Both the position numbers and the translations under genes were made by a program. Shown piece after piece: positions 1-11,874 of a DNA stretch of 64,000 nt. The stretch is from assembly GCF_037265215.1 (NCBI RefSeq), contig NZ_CP147737.1, forward strand, positions 248,001-312,000, in the 5' to 3' direction. Within the stretch, counting starts at the first letter, position 1; each line of letters begins with the position of its first letter. This stretch comes from Xenorhabdus griffiniae. GTDB taxonomy: Bacteria; Pseudomonadota; Gammaproteobacteria; Enterobacterales; Enterobacteriaceae. The notes beneath the pieces are model-generated. The model worked only from the letters and a program-made list of their open reading frames with translations. It had not been told where the DNA came from and searched no databases.

Positions 1-1080
1 ACGTGCCTTACCTTTCTGTTTGCCAGACAACCAACCAACCTGAATATCGAGTGGTTCAAGCCATTGACGGAAGGTATTGGCATGTTGCTCTGCCAAAAGC
101 TCAGTTGGTGCCATCAGTGCTACTTGCTTGCCGTGAACAATGGCACGGACAGCTGCCAGCGCTGCCACTAATGTTTTCCCTGAACCGACATCTCCCTGTA
201 TCAGACGCATCATGGGAACATTTTTTGCCAAATCATGTTCTATTTCTGCCACGACACGGGCTTGTGCGCCGGTGGGTGAGAATGGTAACTGGCTAAGAAG
301 CTTCTGTTTCAGAGAATCATCTGCCGTTAGGGGGGATGCATGAAAACGCTGGGTTCCAGCCCTGACCGCCAGCATACTTAAATGATGCGCCAGCAACTCT
401 TCCAGAATCAACCTTCGTTGGGCTGGATGTCGGCCATTTTCTAAATCGGCCAGAGAAGTATTCGGTGGGGGATGGTGCAATGTACGCAGTGCGTCAGGCA
501 GACTGATGAGCTTCCGGCTGAATTTTTCCGGCAGCAATTCATTAATGGCACAGGTAGCCAATATTTCCAATGCCTGATCGATTAACTTGCGCAGCGTTGT
601 CTGGCGCACTCCCTCGGTCGTGGGATAGATGGGGGTTAACGTCTCTTGCAGTTGGATGCGGTTGGCATTTTGTTGGATTTTATACTCAGGATGGATAATC
701 TCTGGCCCTTGATTCCCGCGACGGATCTCACCATAAGCAACAACGTGCTTTCCTGCGGCCAAATTATTTTTCATGGCAGCAGTAAAATTGAAGAAACGCA
801 GGGTTAATATGCCTGTGCCATCACTGAGTTGGCAGGTCATGATGCGCCGGCGCCCAAAAGCGACATTGGTGCGTAATATTTCACCTGTTACCGTAGCATG
901 AATGCCGGGCAGTAACTCATTAATGGTATACAGGCGGGTTTGATCCTCATAGCGGAGAGGCAAATGCAAAAGCAAATCCTGTAGATTGACCAACCCTAAC
1001 TTAGTGAGTTTAGTGACCTGATTGGCTCCAACGCCACGTAACGTGGTTAAGGGGATAGCATCAAGTAGTTGGCCTTTCAT
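1..1080 (-). CDS. recG: ATP-dependent DNA helicase RecG (N-terminal part, cut by window edge)
   Basis: RecG unwinds branched DNA and drives regression of stalled forks and branch migration of Holliday junctions. The 360 codons present begin MKGQLLDAIPLTTLRGVGAN and cover the N-terminal wedge/OB-fold region and the start of helicase domain 1. The Walker A motif GDVGSGKT lies at about residue 296, followed by MAPTELLAEQH. The rest of the protein (about 690 residues in the family) lies to the left of the window. The gene is last in gmk-rpoZ-spoT-trmH-recG and starts 22 bp after the trmH stop, as in E. coli. It is not interrupted in the part visible here. Confidence 0.95.
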   Translation of the reverse strand, partial: MKGQLLDAIPLTTLRGVGANQVTKLTKLGLVNLQDLLLHLPLRYEDQTRLYTINELLPGIHATVTGEILRTNVAFGRRRIMTCQLSDGTGILTLRFFNFTAAMKNNLAAGKHVVAYGEIRRGNQGPEIIHPEYKIQQNANRIQLQETLTPIYPTTEGVRQTTLRKLIDQALEILATCAINELLPEKFSRKLISLPDALRTLHHPPPNTSLADLENGRHPAQRRLILEELLAHHLSMLAVRAGTQRFHASPLTADDSLKQKLLSQLPFSPTGAQARVVAEIEHDLAKNVPMMRLIQGDVGSGKTLVAALAAVRAIVHGKQVALMAPTELLAEQHANTFRQWLEPLDIQVGWLSGKQKGKAR

Positions 1081-1102
1081 ACGATTCCTCCGTCAGTGTG
1101 AT

Positions 1103-1810
1103 TTATTTCCTTACTGATGGTGCAGTTGTTTTCTGCATAGCTGACCACCATGATTCACTTGCTATGATTTGACCTTGCTTATCTATTAAAGGTTGTTCCA
1201 GGCCCTTACGGTGAGAAACGGCAGCCAACACGGGATATCCTCCTTCGAACAGTAACCTTTGCTGCTCTTCTTCTGGCAGAATGTTTTTTTCCCGTTGGTA
1301 CATGCCTGCCAATTGGCGCTGCCGTTGCGCTTCATACAGAATCAAGGCAGATGCGACAGAGACATTCAGTGACTGCACCATACCTACCATCGGAATAATG
1401 ATATCGTGATCTGCCAGGGCGATGGCTTGTTTCGAAATACCTTTTTTCTCCTGCCCCATAATGATGCAGGTAGGTTTAGTGTAATCAATTTGACGGAAAT
1501 CGACGGCTTTATCAGAAAGATGAGTTGCCAGCACTTGCATTCCATCAGATTTAAATTGGTGAATCGCCTGTTCAATTGTGGAATGTGTTTTCACCTGAAC
1601 CCAACTATTGCTGCCCGCTGCCGAAGAGAGCTGGGTTCTTAATTGCTCAGTAGGCCAGATGGCATGGATTTGGTGAATACCCACAGCATCCGCTGTACGA
1701 ATAACGGCGGATACGTTATGGGGTTTGTGAACTTCTTCTAAACAGAGTGTCAGGTCAGGTTGACGCATTGCCATCATCTGGCAAATGCGTGCGTAACGTT
1801 TAGGATTCAT
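1103..1810 (-). CDS. trmH: tRNA (guanosine(18)-2'-O)-methyltransferase TrmH
   Basis: SpoU-family methyltransferase that 2'-O-methylates G18 in the D-loop of tRNAs, using S-adenosylmethionine. The 235 residues begin MNPKRYARICQMMAMRQPDL and show the family motifs: the motif-1 region with NVSAVIRTADAVG (about residues 33-45), IIMGQEKKGIS in the middle, and the knot motif SLNVSVASALILYEAQRQRQ. Length matches E. coli TrmH (229). It starts 5 bp after the spoT stop and is probably translated from the same mRNA as gmk, rpoZ and spoT. Confidence 0.95.
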   Translation of the reverse strand: MNPKRYARICQMMAMRQPDLTLCLEEVHKPHNVSAVIRTADAVGIHQIHAIWPTEQLRTQLSSAAGSNSWVQVKTHSTIEQAIHQFKSDGMQVLATHLSDKAVDFRQIDYTKPTCIIMGQEKKGISKQAIALADHDIIIPMVGMVQSLNVSVASALILYEAQRQRQLAGMYQREKNILPEEEQQRLLFEGGYPVLAAVSHRKGLEQPLIDKQGQIIASESWWSAMQKTTAPSVRK

Positions 1811-1815
1811 AACCT

Positions 1816-3930
1816 CTAGTTTCGGTTACGGCTGACTCGCATTACGTCTGGCATGATACGTATCTTACGCATGATATTCGCCAGCTGGATGCGGTCTTTG
1901 GTCGTCAGCCTGATGAAAGCACAATAGACACGGCCATCTTTTTCCTCTGTATTCATGCTTTGAATATTGGAGTTTACATCGTTAATGGCCGCAGTCAGAT
2001 TTGCTAATGCCCCTTGATGGTTAAACATATCGACTTTAATTTCGGCAATAAAATCGCTATTGATATCTTTATCCCACTCAACAGGCATGAATTTTTCCGG
2101 TTCTTTCTGATATCCACGGATATTGCGACAAGACTCGTGGTGGATTACCAAACCTTTTCCGGGGCTGATATGGGCAATAATCGGGTCGCCTGGAATTGGG
2201 CGACAACATTTAGCAAAGGTAATCAAAATACCATCAGCGCCCTTGATAGGCAGCTTACGGGAAGGATTGCTATTATTGTTCGATACTTTCTCTGCTGAGC
2301 CCAATAATAAGTTGCGGGCGACAACCACGCTCATGGCATTACCCAATCCGATTTCCGCCAATAAATCATCCAAAGCAGAGAGCTTCATTCTTGCCAGCTC
2401 TTTGTTGATATTTTCTTGTGGAATATCGACAATTTTCGTGCCATTACCGAGTGCATGATTGAGTAAACGGCGCCCCAAACTAATGGAATCATCCCGTCTT
2501 AGGTTTTTCAGTAACTGGCGAATTTTGGCGCGCGCTTTGGAGCTAACGACAAAGTTTAGCCATGCAGCATTAGGGCGCGCTCCTGGTGCCGTAATAATTT
2601 CGACTGTTTGCCCACTACTAAGCGTTTGTGAAAGAGGATAAGGCAGACGATCAACACGTGCACCAACACAGGCATGGCCGATATCGGTATGGACGGCATA
2701 GGCAAAATCGACAGGGGTCGCGCCAGCCGGTAACTCAACAATTCGTCCTTTGGGGGTAAAAACGTAAATCTCATCAGGAAATAAATCAGATTTAACGCTT
2801 TCAATAAATTCAAAAGAGCTGCCGGCACTTTGCTGGAGTTCCAGCAAACTTTGCATCCAGCGCTGAGCACGAACCTGCGCAGTCGTACCGGATTCCCCTT
2901 GCTCTTTATAGGCCCAATGCGCGGCAACCCCCATTTCTGCCATTTGATCCATATCTTCGGTACGGATCTGAACTTCGACGGGTACTCCATGCGGCCCTAT
3001 CAGGGAGGTATGGAGGGATTGGTAACCGTTGGCTTTGGGGATGGCAATATAATCTTTCACTCGGCCCGGGCGCGGCTTATACAAACTGTGCATTTGCCCC
3101 AATACGCGGTAGCAGGTATCAAGATTATTGACGATGACACGAAAGGCGTAAATATCCATGATGGAATGGAAACGCTGCTCTTTCAGGCGCATCTTACGAT
3201 AGATAGAGTAGAGATGTTTTTCGCGGCCACTGACTGTGCATTTGATACCGGCATCCGTTAATCTGCCTTCAATTTCCGACAGAATTTTCTGGATCATCTC
3301 TTTGCGGTTACCGCGAGCGGCTTTCACAACTTCTTTAATTACGCGATAACGGTTTGGATACAGGGCCTCAAACCCAAGTTCTTCCAGTTCGGTTTTTAGG
3401 TGATGAATACCCAGACGATGAGCCAGTGGACTATAAATTTCCAGTGTTTCCCTGGCAATGCGCCGCCGTTTATCGGGGCGCAGAGAGCCAAGGGTTCGCA
3501 TATTGTGCGTACGGTCTGCTAGTTTGATCAAAATGACGCGGATATCCTGTACCATCGCCATGATCATTTTGCGGAAGTTTTCAGCCTGTGCTTCCTTTTT
3601 GTCGCGGAAGTTCAGTTTATCCAGCTTGGATACACCTTCCACCAATCCGGCAACGGCCGTACCAAATAACTGTTCTATATCCTGAAATGTTGCAGGAGTA
3701 TCTTCAATGACATCGTGCAAAAGTGCCGCCATCAGTGTTTCATGGTCAAGGCGCATTTCAGCCAGAATACAAGAAACGGCAACGGGGTGAGTGATGTATG
3801 GCTCACCGCTGGAGCGGGTTTGCCCTTCGTGGGCATCCCGCGCAACTACATAGGCCTGTTTAAGCAGATCAATTTGATCTTCAGGCAAATATTTCAGAAC
3901 CAGCTGATTCAGGCTTTCAAACAGGTACAA
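1816..3930 (-). CDS. spoT: Bifunctional (p)ppGpp synthase/hydrolase SpoT
   Basis: SpoT makes and mainly degrades the alarmone (p)ppGpp in response to carbon, fatty-acid and iron starvation. The 704-residue protein has the full RSH layout. It begins with an HD hydrolase domain (HDVIEDT at about residues 72-78, the metal-binding His-Asp). The synthetase domain follows (RVKDYIAIPKANGYQSLHTS, about 290-310), then a TGS domain starting near residue 387 (DEIYVFTPKG) and a C-terminal ACT domain. The intact HDVIEDT motif supports an active hydrolase. It lies 18 bp after rpoZ in the conserved gmk-rpoZ-spoT-trmH-recG operon. Confidence 0.97.
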   Translation of the reverse strand: MYLFESLNQLVLKYLPEDQIDLLKQAYVVARDAHEGQTRSSGEPYITHPVAVSCILAEMRLDHETLMAALLHDVIEDTPATFQDIEQLFGTAVAGLVEGVSKLDKLNFRDKKEAQAENFRKMIMAMVQDIRVILIKLADRTHNMRTLGSLRPDKRRRIARETLEIYSPLAHRLGIHHLKTELEELGFEALYPNRYRVIKEVVKAARGNRKEMIQKILSEIEGRLTDAGIKCTVSGREKHLYSIYRKMRLKEQRFHSIMDIYAFRVIVNNLDTCYRVLGQMHSLYKPRPGRVKDYIAIPKANGYQSLHTSLIGPHGVPVEVQIRTEDMDQMAEMGVAAHWAYKEQGESGTTAQVRAQRWMQSLLELQQSAGSSFEFIESVKSDLFPDEIYVFTPKGRIVELPAGATPVDFAYAVHTDIGHACVGARVDRLPYPLSQTLSSGQTVEIITAPGARPNAAWLNFVVSSKARAKIRQLLKNLRRDDSISLGRRLLNHALGNGTKIVDIPQENINKELARMKLSALDDLLAEIGLGNAMSVVVARNLLLGSAEKVSNNNSNPSRKLPIKGADGILITFAKCCRPIPGDPIIAHISPGKGLVIHHESCRNIRGYQKEPEKFMPVEWDKDINSDFIAEIKVDMFNHQGALANLTAAINDVNSNIQSMNTEEKDGRVYCAFIRLTTKDRIQLANIMRKIRIMPDVMRVSRNRN

Positions 3931-3948
3931 GGCAGACCTACCGTAAAA

Positions 3949-4224
3949 TTAACGACGACCTTCAGCGATGGCAGAAACGGCTTTGATTTCTGCGGCTTCT
4001 TGTTCTTGCTGTTCCTGGCGCTCACGAACATCAAGAATTTTGTTGTTGATGAGACCTTGTTCGATTTCACGCAGGGCAATAACAGTCATCTTATCGTTTT
4101 CTTCTGGAACGAGGGGATCTTTGCCACCTACTTGCAATTGGCGTGCTCGGCGAGCAGCGACCAACACCAGGTCAAAACGGTTACCAATTTTTTCTACTGC
4201 GTCTTGAACAGTTACGCGTGCCAT
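3949..4224 (-). CDS. rpoZ: DNA-directed RNA polymerase omega subunit
   Basis: The omega subunit helps assemble and stabilise the beta' subunit of RNA polymerase and forms part of a ppGpp-binding site on the enzyme. The 91 residues ([20 protein letters not shown]) match the E. coli protein in length and start. The sequence includes the conserved RRARQLQ and [19 protein letters not shown] stretches, and the C-terminus is Glu/Gln/Ala rich. It sits between gmk (54-bp gap) and spoT (18-bp gap), so a ppGpp-responsive polymerase subunit is co-encoded with the ppGpp enzyme. Confidence 0.96.
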   Translation of the reverse strand: MARVTVQDAVEKIGNRFDLVLVAARRARQLQVGGKDPLVPEENDKMTVIALREIEQGLINNKILDVRERQEQQEQEAAEIKAVSAIAEGRR

Positions 4225-4278
4225 ATGAGTGCTACTCCACAGATAAATAAATGACTGGGCATAATACTGAAACTTGGT

Positions 4279-5034
<756 letters not shown>

Positions 5035-5061
5035 TTAACAGACTGGCATTAATGAGATTTT

Positions 5062-5131
5062 TTGCGAGACATTTTCAGTAAAAATAGTCGGTTGCAGAAA
5101 TTGCACATTTATTTTTCGAAACGTCTCGCAA
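5062..5131. promoter_or_regulatory. Spaced 9-bp inverted repeat in the gmk/ligB divergent region
   Basis: A perfect inverted repeat, TTGCGAGAC at 5062-5070 and GTCTCGCAA at 5123-5131, flanks 52 AT-rich bases in the 334-bp region between the divergent genes gmk and ligB. The arms are too far apart for a terminator hairpin. They could be paired operator half-sites or whole sites for a regulator of either promoter. No known regulator is assigned. The rest of the 4903-5236 gap shows no gene. Confidence 0.35.
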
Positions 5132-5218
5132 ACTTCCTTTTTGCCACTTGGTAAAAATTTTCCTGCTTTTTATTCTCTGCCCGTGTCTTGGCATCAATTT
5201 TTTAGGAAGCCGTTTTAA

Positions 5219-7009
<1,791 letters not shown>

Positions 7010-7012
7010 ATA

Positions 7013-7029
7013 GGGGCAAAAGGTGCCCC
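7013..7029. terminator. Short hairpin between convergent ligB and yicG
   Basis: GGGGCA at 7013-7018 pairs with TGCCCC at 7024-7029 around a 5-base loop, just after the ligB stop and before the yicG stop. There is no clear T-run on either strand, so a terminator role is only suggested by its position between convergent genes. Confidence 0.4.
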
Positions 7030-7046
7030 AGAGATTCATTACGGTA

Positions 7047-7664
7047 TCAGTGGTCTGTGCCATCGTAATTGAAGATGGGTAAACCAAGGCGATAACGAAT
7101 AGCAATTAATCGTGCAGCGAGTCCGGCAACAAGTGTAATCAAGATAACGCTGTTCGGGGGTAATGGCGTATGCAGTAAGGCAATATAGAGCCAGGCAGCG
7201 GCAAAAGAGACACCGGCATAAATCTCTTTTTGGAATACCAGAGGGATGGTATTACAAAACATATCGCGCAATACGCCACCAAAAACGCCAGTGATGACGG
7301 CGGCAATGGCGGCAATAATCGGGCTGTAGTGCATCTCTAACGCGATTTGTGCACCTATGATGGAGAAGACGATTAAGCCAATGGCATCAAGAATAAGAAA
7401 CAGACGGCGTAGATGTTTCATCATGGGAGCAACCCAGATAGTGAGCACGGCAGCACAGGCAACGGTCACTACATACTCTGGATTTTTTACCCAGCCAAGG
7501 GGATAGTGCCCCAAAATAATATCACGGACAGTGCCACCACCAATGGCTGTCACGGAAGCAATAATGATAACGCCGAATACATCCATTTTTCGACGACCTG
7601 CGGCTAAGGCGCCTGTCATGGCTTCAGCCGTAATACCAATGATATAAAGGACACTGAGTAACAT
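7047..7664 (-). CDS. yicG: Trimeric intracellular cation channel family membrane protein YicG
   Basis: Inner-membrane protein of the YicG/UPF0126 family, whose bacterial members are related to TRIC cation channels. The 205 residues contain two tandem copies of the family unit, each with a Gly-rich signature: [15 protein letters not shown] at about residues 38-52 and [16 protein letters not shown] at about 123-138. Six to seven hydrophobic segments are visible. Length and start match E. coli YicG. It is divergent from yidR (135 bp apart) and convergent with ligB. The physiological substrate is not established. Confidence 0.92.
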   Translation of the reverse strand: MLLSVLYIIGITAEAMTGALAAGRRKMDVFGVIIIASVTAIGGGTVRDIILGHYPLGWVKNPEYVVTVACAAVLTIWVAPMMKHLRRLFLILDAIGLIVFSIIGAQIALEMHYSPIIAAIAAVITGVFGGVLRDMFCNTIPLVFQKEIYAGVSFAAAWLYIALLHTPLPPNSVILITLVAGLAARLIAIRYRLGLPIFNYDGTDH

Positions 7665-7799
7665 AAGTTTAATTACATGAAATATAACGTAGAAGTAAAG
7701 AGTACTGTTGGAATAATAACGTCTCGACTGAAATTTTTTAGCCGAATTTGAATAAAATTAGTTTTTATTATCCGAAACTTCGCAAAAGAAGGCAGTAAA

Positions 7800-9089
7800 A
7801 TGGTTTTTAAGGAACGTCAGATTACATTCGATAGTCGTAGCCATCAGATAACTAATATAAATGTTTGGACGCCAGACAGCCAATGGTTGGTGTACGATGT
7901 TCGTCCCGATGGCGCCTCTTTTACCGGTTTAACGATAGAAAAAATTCATGTTAATCATGGACAAACTGAAATTATCTATCAGGCAAAGGATGGCGCTCAT
8001 GTCGGCGTGGTGACTGTGAGTCCGCAAGAGCCAGTTCGTTATGCCTTTATTCATGGACCGGAAAAACCAGATGCACAGTGGCAATATGATTTTCATCATC
8101 GCCGAGGTGTCATGGTTTCCGATGTACAGCCCAATGTGGCAATTAACATTGATGCCATGGATATTACTCCACCTTATACCACTGGCGCTTTGCGCGGTGG
8201 AACACATGTTCACGTTTTCAGCCCCGATGGTAGTCGTCTCAGTTTTACCTACAATGACCATGTGATGCATGAGTTAGATCCTGCGCTTGATCTACGTAAT
8301 GTGGCGGTAGCCGTTCCTTTACAAGCTGTAATACCAGATAAAAAACATCCGAGGGAATATGGTGGTAGCTATTTTTCGGTTGTGGTTAGCGAGACTACGG
8401 CCCGCCCGCGTCCCGGCAGTGATGACATCAATCGAGCTTATGAAGAAGGATGGATTGGACAGCGAGGATATCGCAAAGATAATGGTCAATGGCAACGTTG
8501 GGCACTGGCTTTTATTGGGGATACCTACGCCACCAATGGCGAAAAAATACCGGAAATTTATCTCGTTGATTTGCCAGAGCACAATGATGAATATGCCATT
8601 GCAGGCAGCCAACCTTTAGCGGGTACAGAAACAGCATTACCCGCGCCACCAGCGGGAGTAAAACAGAAACGCCTGACTTTTACGCACGATAAGCGCTGGC
8701 CGGGAGTGGTGAATGTTCCACGTCATTGGCTAAGAACATCACCAGATGGCAGTAAAATCTGTTTCCTGATGAAAGATGAAAAAGGGATTGTCCAGCTATG
8801 GTATATCTCACCAAATGGTGGTGAGCCAATGCAGATAACTTACAGCAAGAACAGTATACAATCCGCATTTAGCTGGGATAGCCGTGGACGGTTTATTGCC
8901 TGTGTTTGTGACAATAGTGTTGTACTCTGTGATAGTCAGACTGGAAAAATCCAGCGTTTAACAGAGCGCACTGATGATGCTCCTTCTGCTGATGCGATAG
9001 TGATATCACCGGATGATCGCTATGTCGCTTTTATGCGTGATATTGACGGTTACCGACAACTATTTGTGGTGGAAACAGGGATTAACTGA
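7800..9089 (+). CDS. yidR: YidR-like protein (DUF3748, TolB-type beta-propeller)
   Basis: A 429-residue protein beginning MVFKERQITFDSRSHQITNI that matches the YidR/DUF3748 family. It carries TolB/WD40-like blades, seen as repeated SPDGS/SPDDRYVAF-type motifs (FSPDGSRLSFTYNDH, TSPDGSKICFLMKDE, ISPDDRYVAFMRD). No signal peptide is visible. The function of YidR is unknown. The beta-propeller suggests a binding or scaffolding role, which is inference. It lies next to yidQ, as in E. coli, but the two are convergent here. Confidence 0.88.
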   Translation: MVFKERQITFDSRSHQITNINVWTPDSQWLVYDVRPDGASFTGLTIEKIHVNHGQTEIIYQAKDGAHVGVVTVSPQEPVRYAFIHGPEKPDAQWQYDFHHRRGVMVSDVQPNVAINIDAMDITPPYTTGALRGGTHVHVFSPDGSRLSFTYNDHVMHELDPALDLRNVAVAVPLQAVIPDKKHPREYGGSYFSVVVSETTARPRPGSDDINRAYEEGWIGQRGYRKDNGQWQRWALAFIGDTYATNGEKIPEIYLVDLPEHNDEYAIAGSQPLAGTETALPAPPAGVKQKRLTFTHDKRWPGVVNVPRHWLRTSPDGSKICFLMKDEKGIVQLWYISPNGGEPMQITYSKNSIQSAFSWDSRGRFIACVCDNSVVLCDSQTGKIQRLTERTDDAPSADAIVISPDDRYVAFMRDIDGYRQLFVVETGIN

Positions 9090-9107
9090 AAACCAAGAGA
9101 GCATAAT

Positions 9108-9134
9108 GGGCATTGCCGATTAATGGTGATGCCC
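9108..9134. terminator. Hairpin between convergent yidR and yidQ
   Basis: GGGCAT at 9108-9113 pairs with ATGCCC at 9129-9134, with partial further pairing inside the loop. It sits in the 74-bp gap between two convergent genes. There is no T-run, so this is a weak candidate for a shared terminator. Confidence 0.35.
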
Positions 9135-9163
9135 GACATTACGCTAATATCGCTCATCGTTTT

Positions 9164-9523
9164 TTAAGTATCGTGGTCTACAGTTTCTGGTGTAGGCAGT
9201 ATGACGATTGGCTTTTTATCGAGCTGCTCTATACGATGTTTGGGGGATTGCTCTGCGCTATCTTGATCGGAACGAGCATAATCATAGGGAAGCAAAAGCG
9301 TGTCTAAGAAGGCAGAAAATGGCAGGTCGAGCGCAAGCAACGGCTTCATAAGCCATCCTGTTTTGTCATCTTGCAACATGCCAATATTGGCTTTTGCTCC
9401 AGAGTAATAACCTTGATAGGGACCGCTGTGGGTCATGAGGCTGGAACAGCCAGTAATAAGTAGTAACCATCCTAATGTGGTACATAGTAATAGAAGCACT
9501 TTACAATTTTTCATCGTTTCCAT
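9164..9523 (-). CDS. yidQ: YceK/YidQ family lipoprotein
   Basis: A 119-residue lipoprotein with a hydrophobic signal segment and lipobox LITGC (lipidated Cys at about residue 26). The mature part starts SSLMTHSGPYQGYYSGAKAN and continues with LPFSAFLDTLLLPYDYAR, the DUF1375/YceK-family pattern shared with E. coli YidQ. Translation could start at METMKNC (9523) or three codons later (9514), and both leave the signal peptide intact. Residues after the lipobox Cys are Ser-Ser, consistent with outer-membrane sorting. Function unknown. Confidence 0.85.
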   Translation of the reverse strand: METMKNCKVLLLLCTTLGWLLLITGCSSLMTHSGPYQGYYSGAKANIGMLQDDKTGWLMKPLLALDLPFSAFLDTLLLPYDYARSDQDSAEQSPKHRIEQLDKKPIVILPTPETVDHDT

Positions 9524-9603
9524 GATCTCAATGAGTTAATTTGCCAATGTCCAGATACTTTATTCGCTATTAACGCCACTTTTCCAAAGCATGACAGGTA
9601 CTT

Positions 9604-9710
9604 TATACCAATCTAACTTCAAGATGCGTGTGATTTCTCCTCGCGAAGCGGGTGAAGAAATCAGGTTTCATAGAGTGTTGTAAATTGCAACTTGAAATTT
9701 AATGCGTATA
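9604..9710 (+). repeat. Palindromic intergenic repeat, copy 1
   Basis: First of five related intergenic elements in the window. It starts TATACCAATCTAACTTCAAG and ends ACTTGAAATTTAATGCGTATA. The outer arms are near inverted repeats (CTTCAAG / CTTGAA) around an inner hairpin (TTTCTCCTCGCGAAGCGGG). Copies differ at scattered positions but keep the arms. It lies 80 bp upstream of the yidQ start, in a gap with no gene. Confidence 0.85.
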
Positions 9711-9895
9711 AAGTTGTTTACCTTTTAATACTATTTACTATAGTCAGGTAATATTCAGTTTGCTATAGCATTTATTGCTAAATTTGATAATTTTTTGTGA
9801 TGTGAGTTTAAATTTCTTTTTTAAGTTCAATGCACACAATATGTGGCTTAAAACACATAACTTGCGGTTAATTCCTGCCAATATTTAATTGGTGG

Positions 9896-10000
9896 TATAC
9901 CCATCTAACTTCAAGATGCATGTGATTTCTCCCCGCGAAGCGGGGAGAAATCGGGTTTCATATCGTGTTGTAAATTGCAACTTGAAGTTTAATGTGTATA
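9896..10000 (+). repeat. Palindromic intergenic repeat, copy 2
   Basis: Same orientation as copy 1 and 185 bp downstream of it, in the yidQ-yidE gap. The inner hairpin is perfect here: GATTTCTCCCCGC-GAA-GCGGGGAGAAATC. It ends about 75 bp before the yidE start, so a leader transcript crossing it would carry a strong stem-loop. The remaining AT-rich sequence of the 9524-10074 gap shows no gene. Confidence 0.88.
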
Positions 10001-10074
10001 AACCATCGTTTATGAAAAATAAGAGAAAATGACTAATTTTTCGGATAATTAACCTTTGGTAAAGGAAGCGGGTC

Positions 10075-11736
10075 ATGAGTGATATTGCATTAACAATGAG
10101 CTTGCTGGCGCTGTCTGCCACATTGGGGTTATGGATAGGTAACTGGCGAATACGGGGTATTGGTCTTGGAATTGGTGGGGTTTTGTTTGGTGGGATTATA
10201 GTTGGCCATTTTGCTCAAATGTATTCTCTGTCTCTCAGTAATAACATGCTGCATTTTATTCAGGAATTTGGCTTAATTCTTTTTGTTTATACTATTGGTA
10301 TTCAAGTTGGTCCGGGTTTTTTTTCTTCTCTGCGAGTTTCTGGACTTAAATTAAATGGTTTTGCTGTCCTGATTGTTATTATTGGTGGATTAGTTGCTGC
10401 AATTATTCACAAATTGTTTGATGTTCCTTTACCCATTATTTTAGGTATTTTTTCCGGTGCAGTGACAAATACGCCATCTTTAGGGGCAGGGCAGCAAATT
10501 CTGGCAGATTTAGGATCTGCTCCTTTATTGGTTAGTCAAATGGGTATGGGATATGCGATGGCTTATCCTATGGGAATTTGCGGTATTTTGCTGGTTATGT
10601 GGTTGGTTCGCTTTTTTTTCAGAGTGAGAATTGAACAGGAGGCCAATTCGTTCGATAACCAGAACAATCAGGGCAGAGAACTGCTCCAGACAATGAATAT
10701 TGCTGTATGTAATCCAAATTTGAATGGATTAATGATGCAGGACATCCCGCTGCTCAATAATAATGATGCAGTGGTATGTTCCCGCCTAAAACGACAGGAT
10801 TTGTTGATGGTGCCCCAGCCAACTACTGTGATTCAAAGTGGGGATCTACTGTATCTGGTGGGGCAGCGGGAAGCGTTGAATCAGGTCAGGCTGGTCATTG
10901 GGGAAGAGGTTGACGTTTCTTTGTCTACTGCCAGTGATATTTTTCAATCCGTCAGGGTTGTGGTAACGAATGATGAAGTATTGAGCCAGAGGCTTGGGGC
11001 GCTCAATTTAAAACAGAAATATGATGTTGTTGTCACACGCCTTAATCGTGCCGGAATTGAACTGGTTGCCAGTAATAATGCCAGCTTACAGTTCGGCGAT
11101 ATCCTGAATATTGTCGGTCGCCCTGAAGCTGTAGAAGCCGTTACAAGGCTTTTAGGTAACTCACAGCAAAAACTTCAGCAAGTTCAGATGTTGCCTGTAT
11201 TTATTGGAATAGGGTTAGGGGTTTTATTAGGTTCGATTCCTCTGTTTATTCCTGGTTTTCCTGCTGCGTTACGCTTGGGATTGGCGGGAGGGCCTTTGGT
11301 TATTGCGTTAATTTTGGGACGGATTGGCACGATCGGTAAACTTTATTGGTTTATGCCTCCCAGTGCGAACCTGGCATTACGCGAGCTGGGAATAGTTATG
11401 TTTCTGGCGGTTGTAGGGCTGAAATCTGGCGGTAATTTTATTAATACACTGGTACACGGCGAAGGGCTGGCGTGGATTGGTTATGGGGCATTGATAACAA
11501 TAGTTCCCCTGTTAGTTGTAAGCCTGCTGGCACGTGTTGTGATAAAAATGAATTATCTCAGTTTATGTGGGGTGCTGGCAGGTGCTATGACAGATCCTCC
11601 CGCCCTGGCTTTTGCGAATGGAATGCATAGTACCAGCGGGGCTGCGGCATTGTCATATGCGACAGTTTATCCATTGGCAATGTTTTTAAGGATTATGTCT
11701 CCCCAAATTTTGGCCGTTATTTTCTGGGCCTTATGA
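10075..11736 (+). CDS. yidE: Putative transporter YidE (AspT/YbjL family)
   Basis: A 553-residue inner-membrane protein identical in length and very similar in sequence to E. coli YidE ([20 protein letters not shown]). It has two hydrophobic halves of about five helices each (residues 1-180 and 370-553) flanking two cytosolic RCK/TrkA-C-like domains (about 190-360, with [19 protein letters not shown] and [17 protein letters not shown]). The repeated [13 protein letters not shown] and [13 protein letters not shown] motifs are typical of the aspartate:alanine exchanger family. Substrate unknown. In E. coli it neighbours ibpAB-yidQ-yidR, and ibpAB are absent from this spot. Confidence 0.93.
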   Translation: MSDIALTMSLLALSATLGLWIGNWRIRGIGLGIGGVLFGGIIVGHFAQMYSLSLSNNMLHFIQEFGLILFVYTIGIQVGPGFFSSLRVSGLKLNGFAVLIVIIGGLVAAIIHKLFDVPLPIILGIFSGAVTNTPSLGAGQQILADLGSAPLLVSQMGMGYAMAYPMGICGILLVMWLVRFFFRVRIEQEANSFDNQNNQGRELLQTMNIAVCNPNLNGLMMQDIPLLNNNDAVVCSRLKRQDLLMVPQPTTVIQSGDLLYLVGQREALNQVRLVIGEEVDVSLSTASDIFQSVRVVVTNDEVLSQRLGALNLKQKYDVVVTRLNRAGIELVASNNASLQFGDILNIVGRPEAVEAVTRLLGNSQQKLQQVQMLPVFIGIGLGVLLGSIPLFIPGFPAALRLGLAGGPLVIALILGRIGTIGKLYWFMPPSANLALRELGIVMFLAVVGLKSGGNFINTLVHGEGLAWIGYGALITIVPLLVVSLLARVVIKMNYLSLCGVLAGAMTDPPALAFANGMHSTSGAAALSYATVYPLAMFLRIMSPQILAVIFWAL

Positions 11737-11769
11737 TTTGGTTAATTAAGAATAATTGTTTGATTCATT

Positions 11770-11790
11770 AAATGTGCTTTAGATCACAGA
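11770..11790. promoter_or_regulatory. Candidate CRP (cAMP receptor protein) site
   Basis: AAATGTGCTTTAGATCACAGA matches the CRP pattern TGTGA-N6-TCACA with a single change in the left half (TGTGC) and with the preferred flanking A/T bases. It lies about 34 bp after the yidE stop and upstream of the candidate small-RNA transcript. The assignment rests on sequence match only. Confidence 0.5.
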
Positions 11791-11874
11791 ATGTTGGCCA
11801 ATTGTCTTAATTTGGCTTCAATTTGAGATAGTAGAGGTAATTTAAGGCAAAAAATCCCTGCTTATTCAATTCAT

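Noticed and set aside
9885..10121. 78-codon minus-strand frame overlapping repeat copy 2 and the yidE start
   Set aside because: Its C-terminal half is only the translation of the palindromic repeat. A similar peptide appears from repeat copy 4 at 24377-24562. Not a gene.
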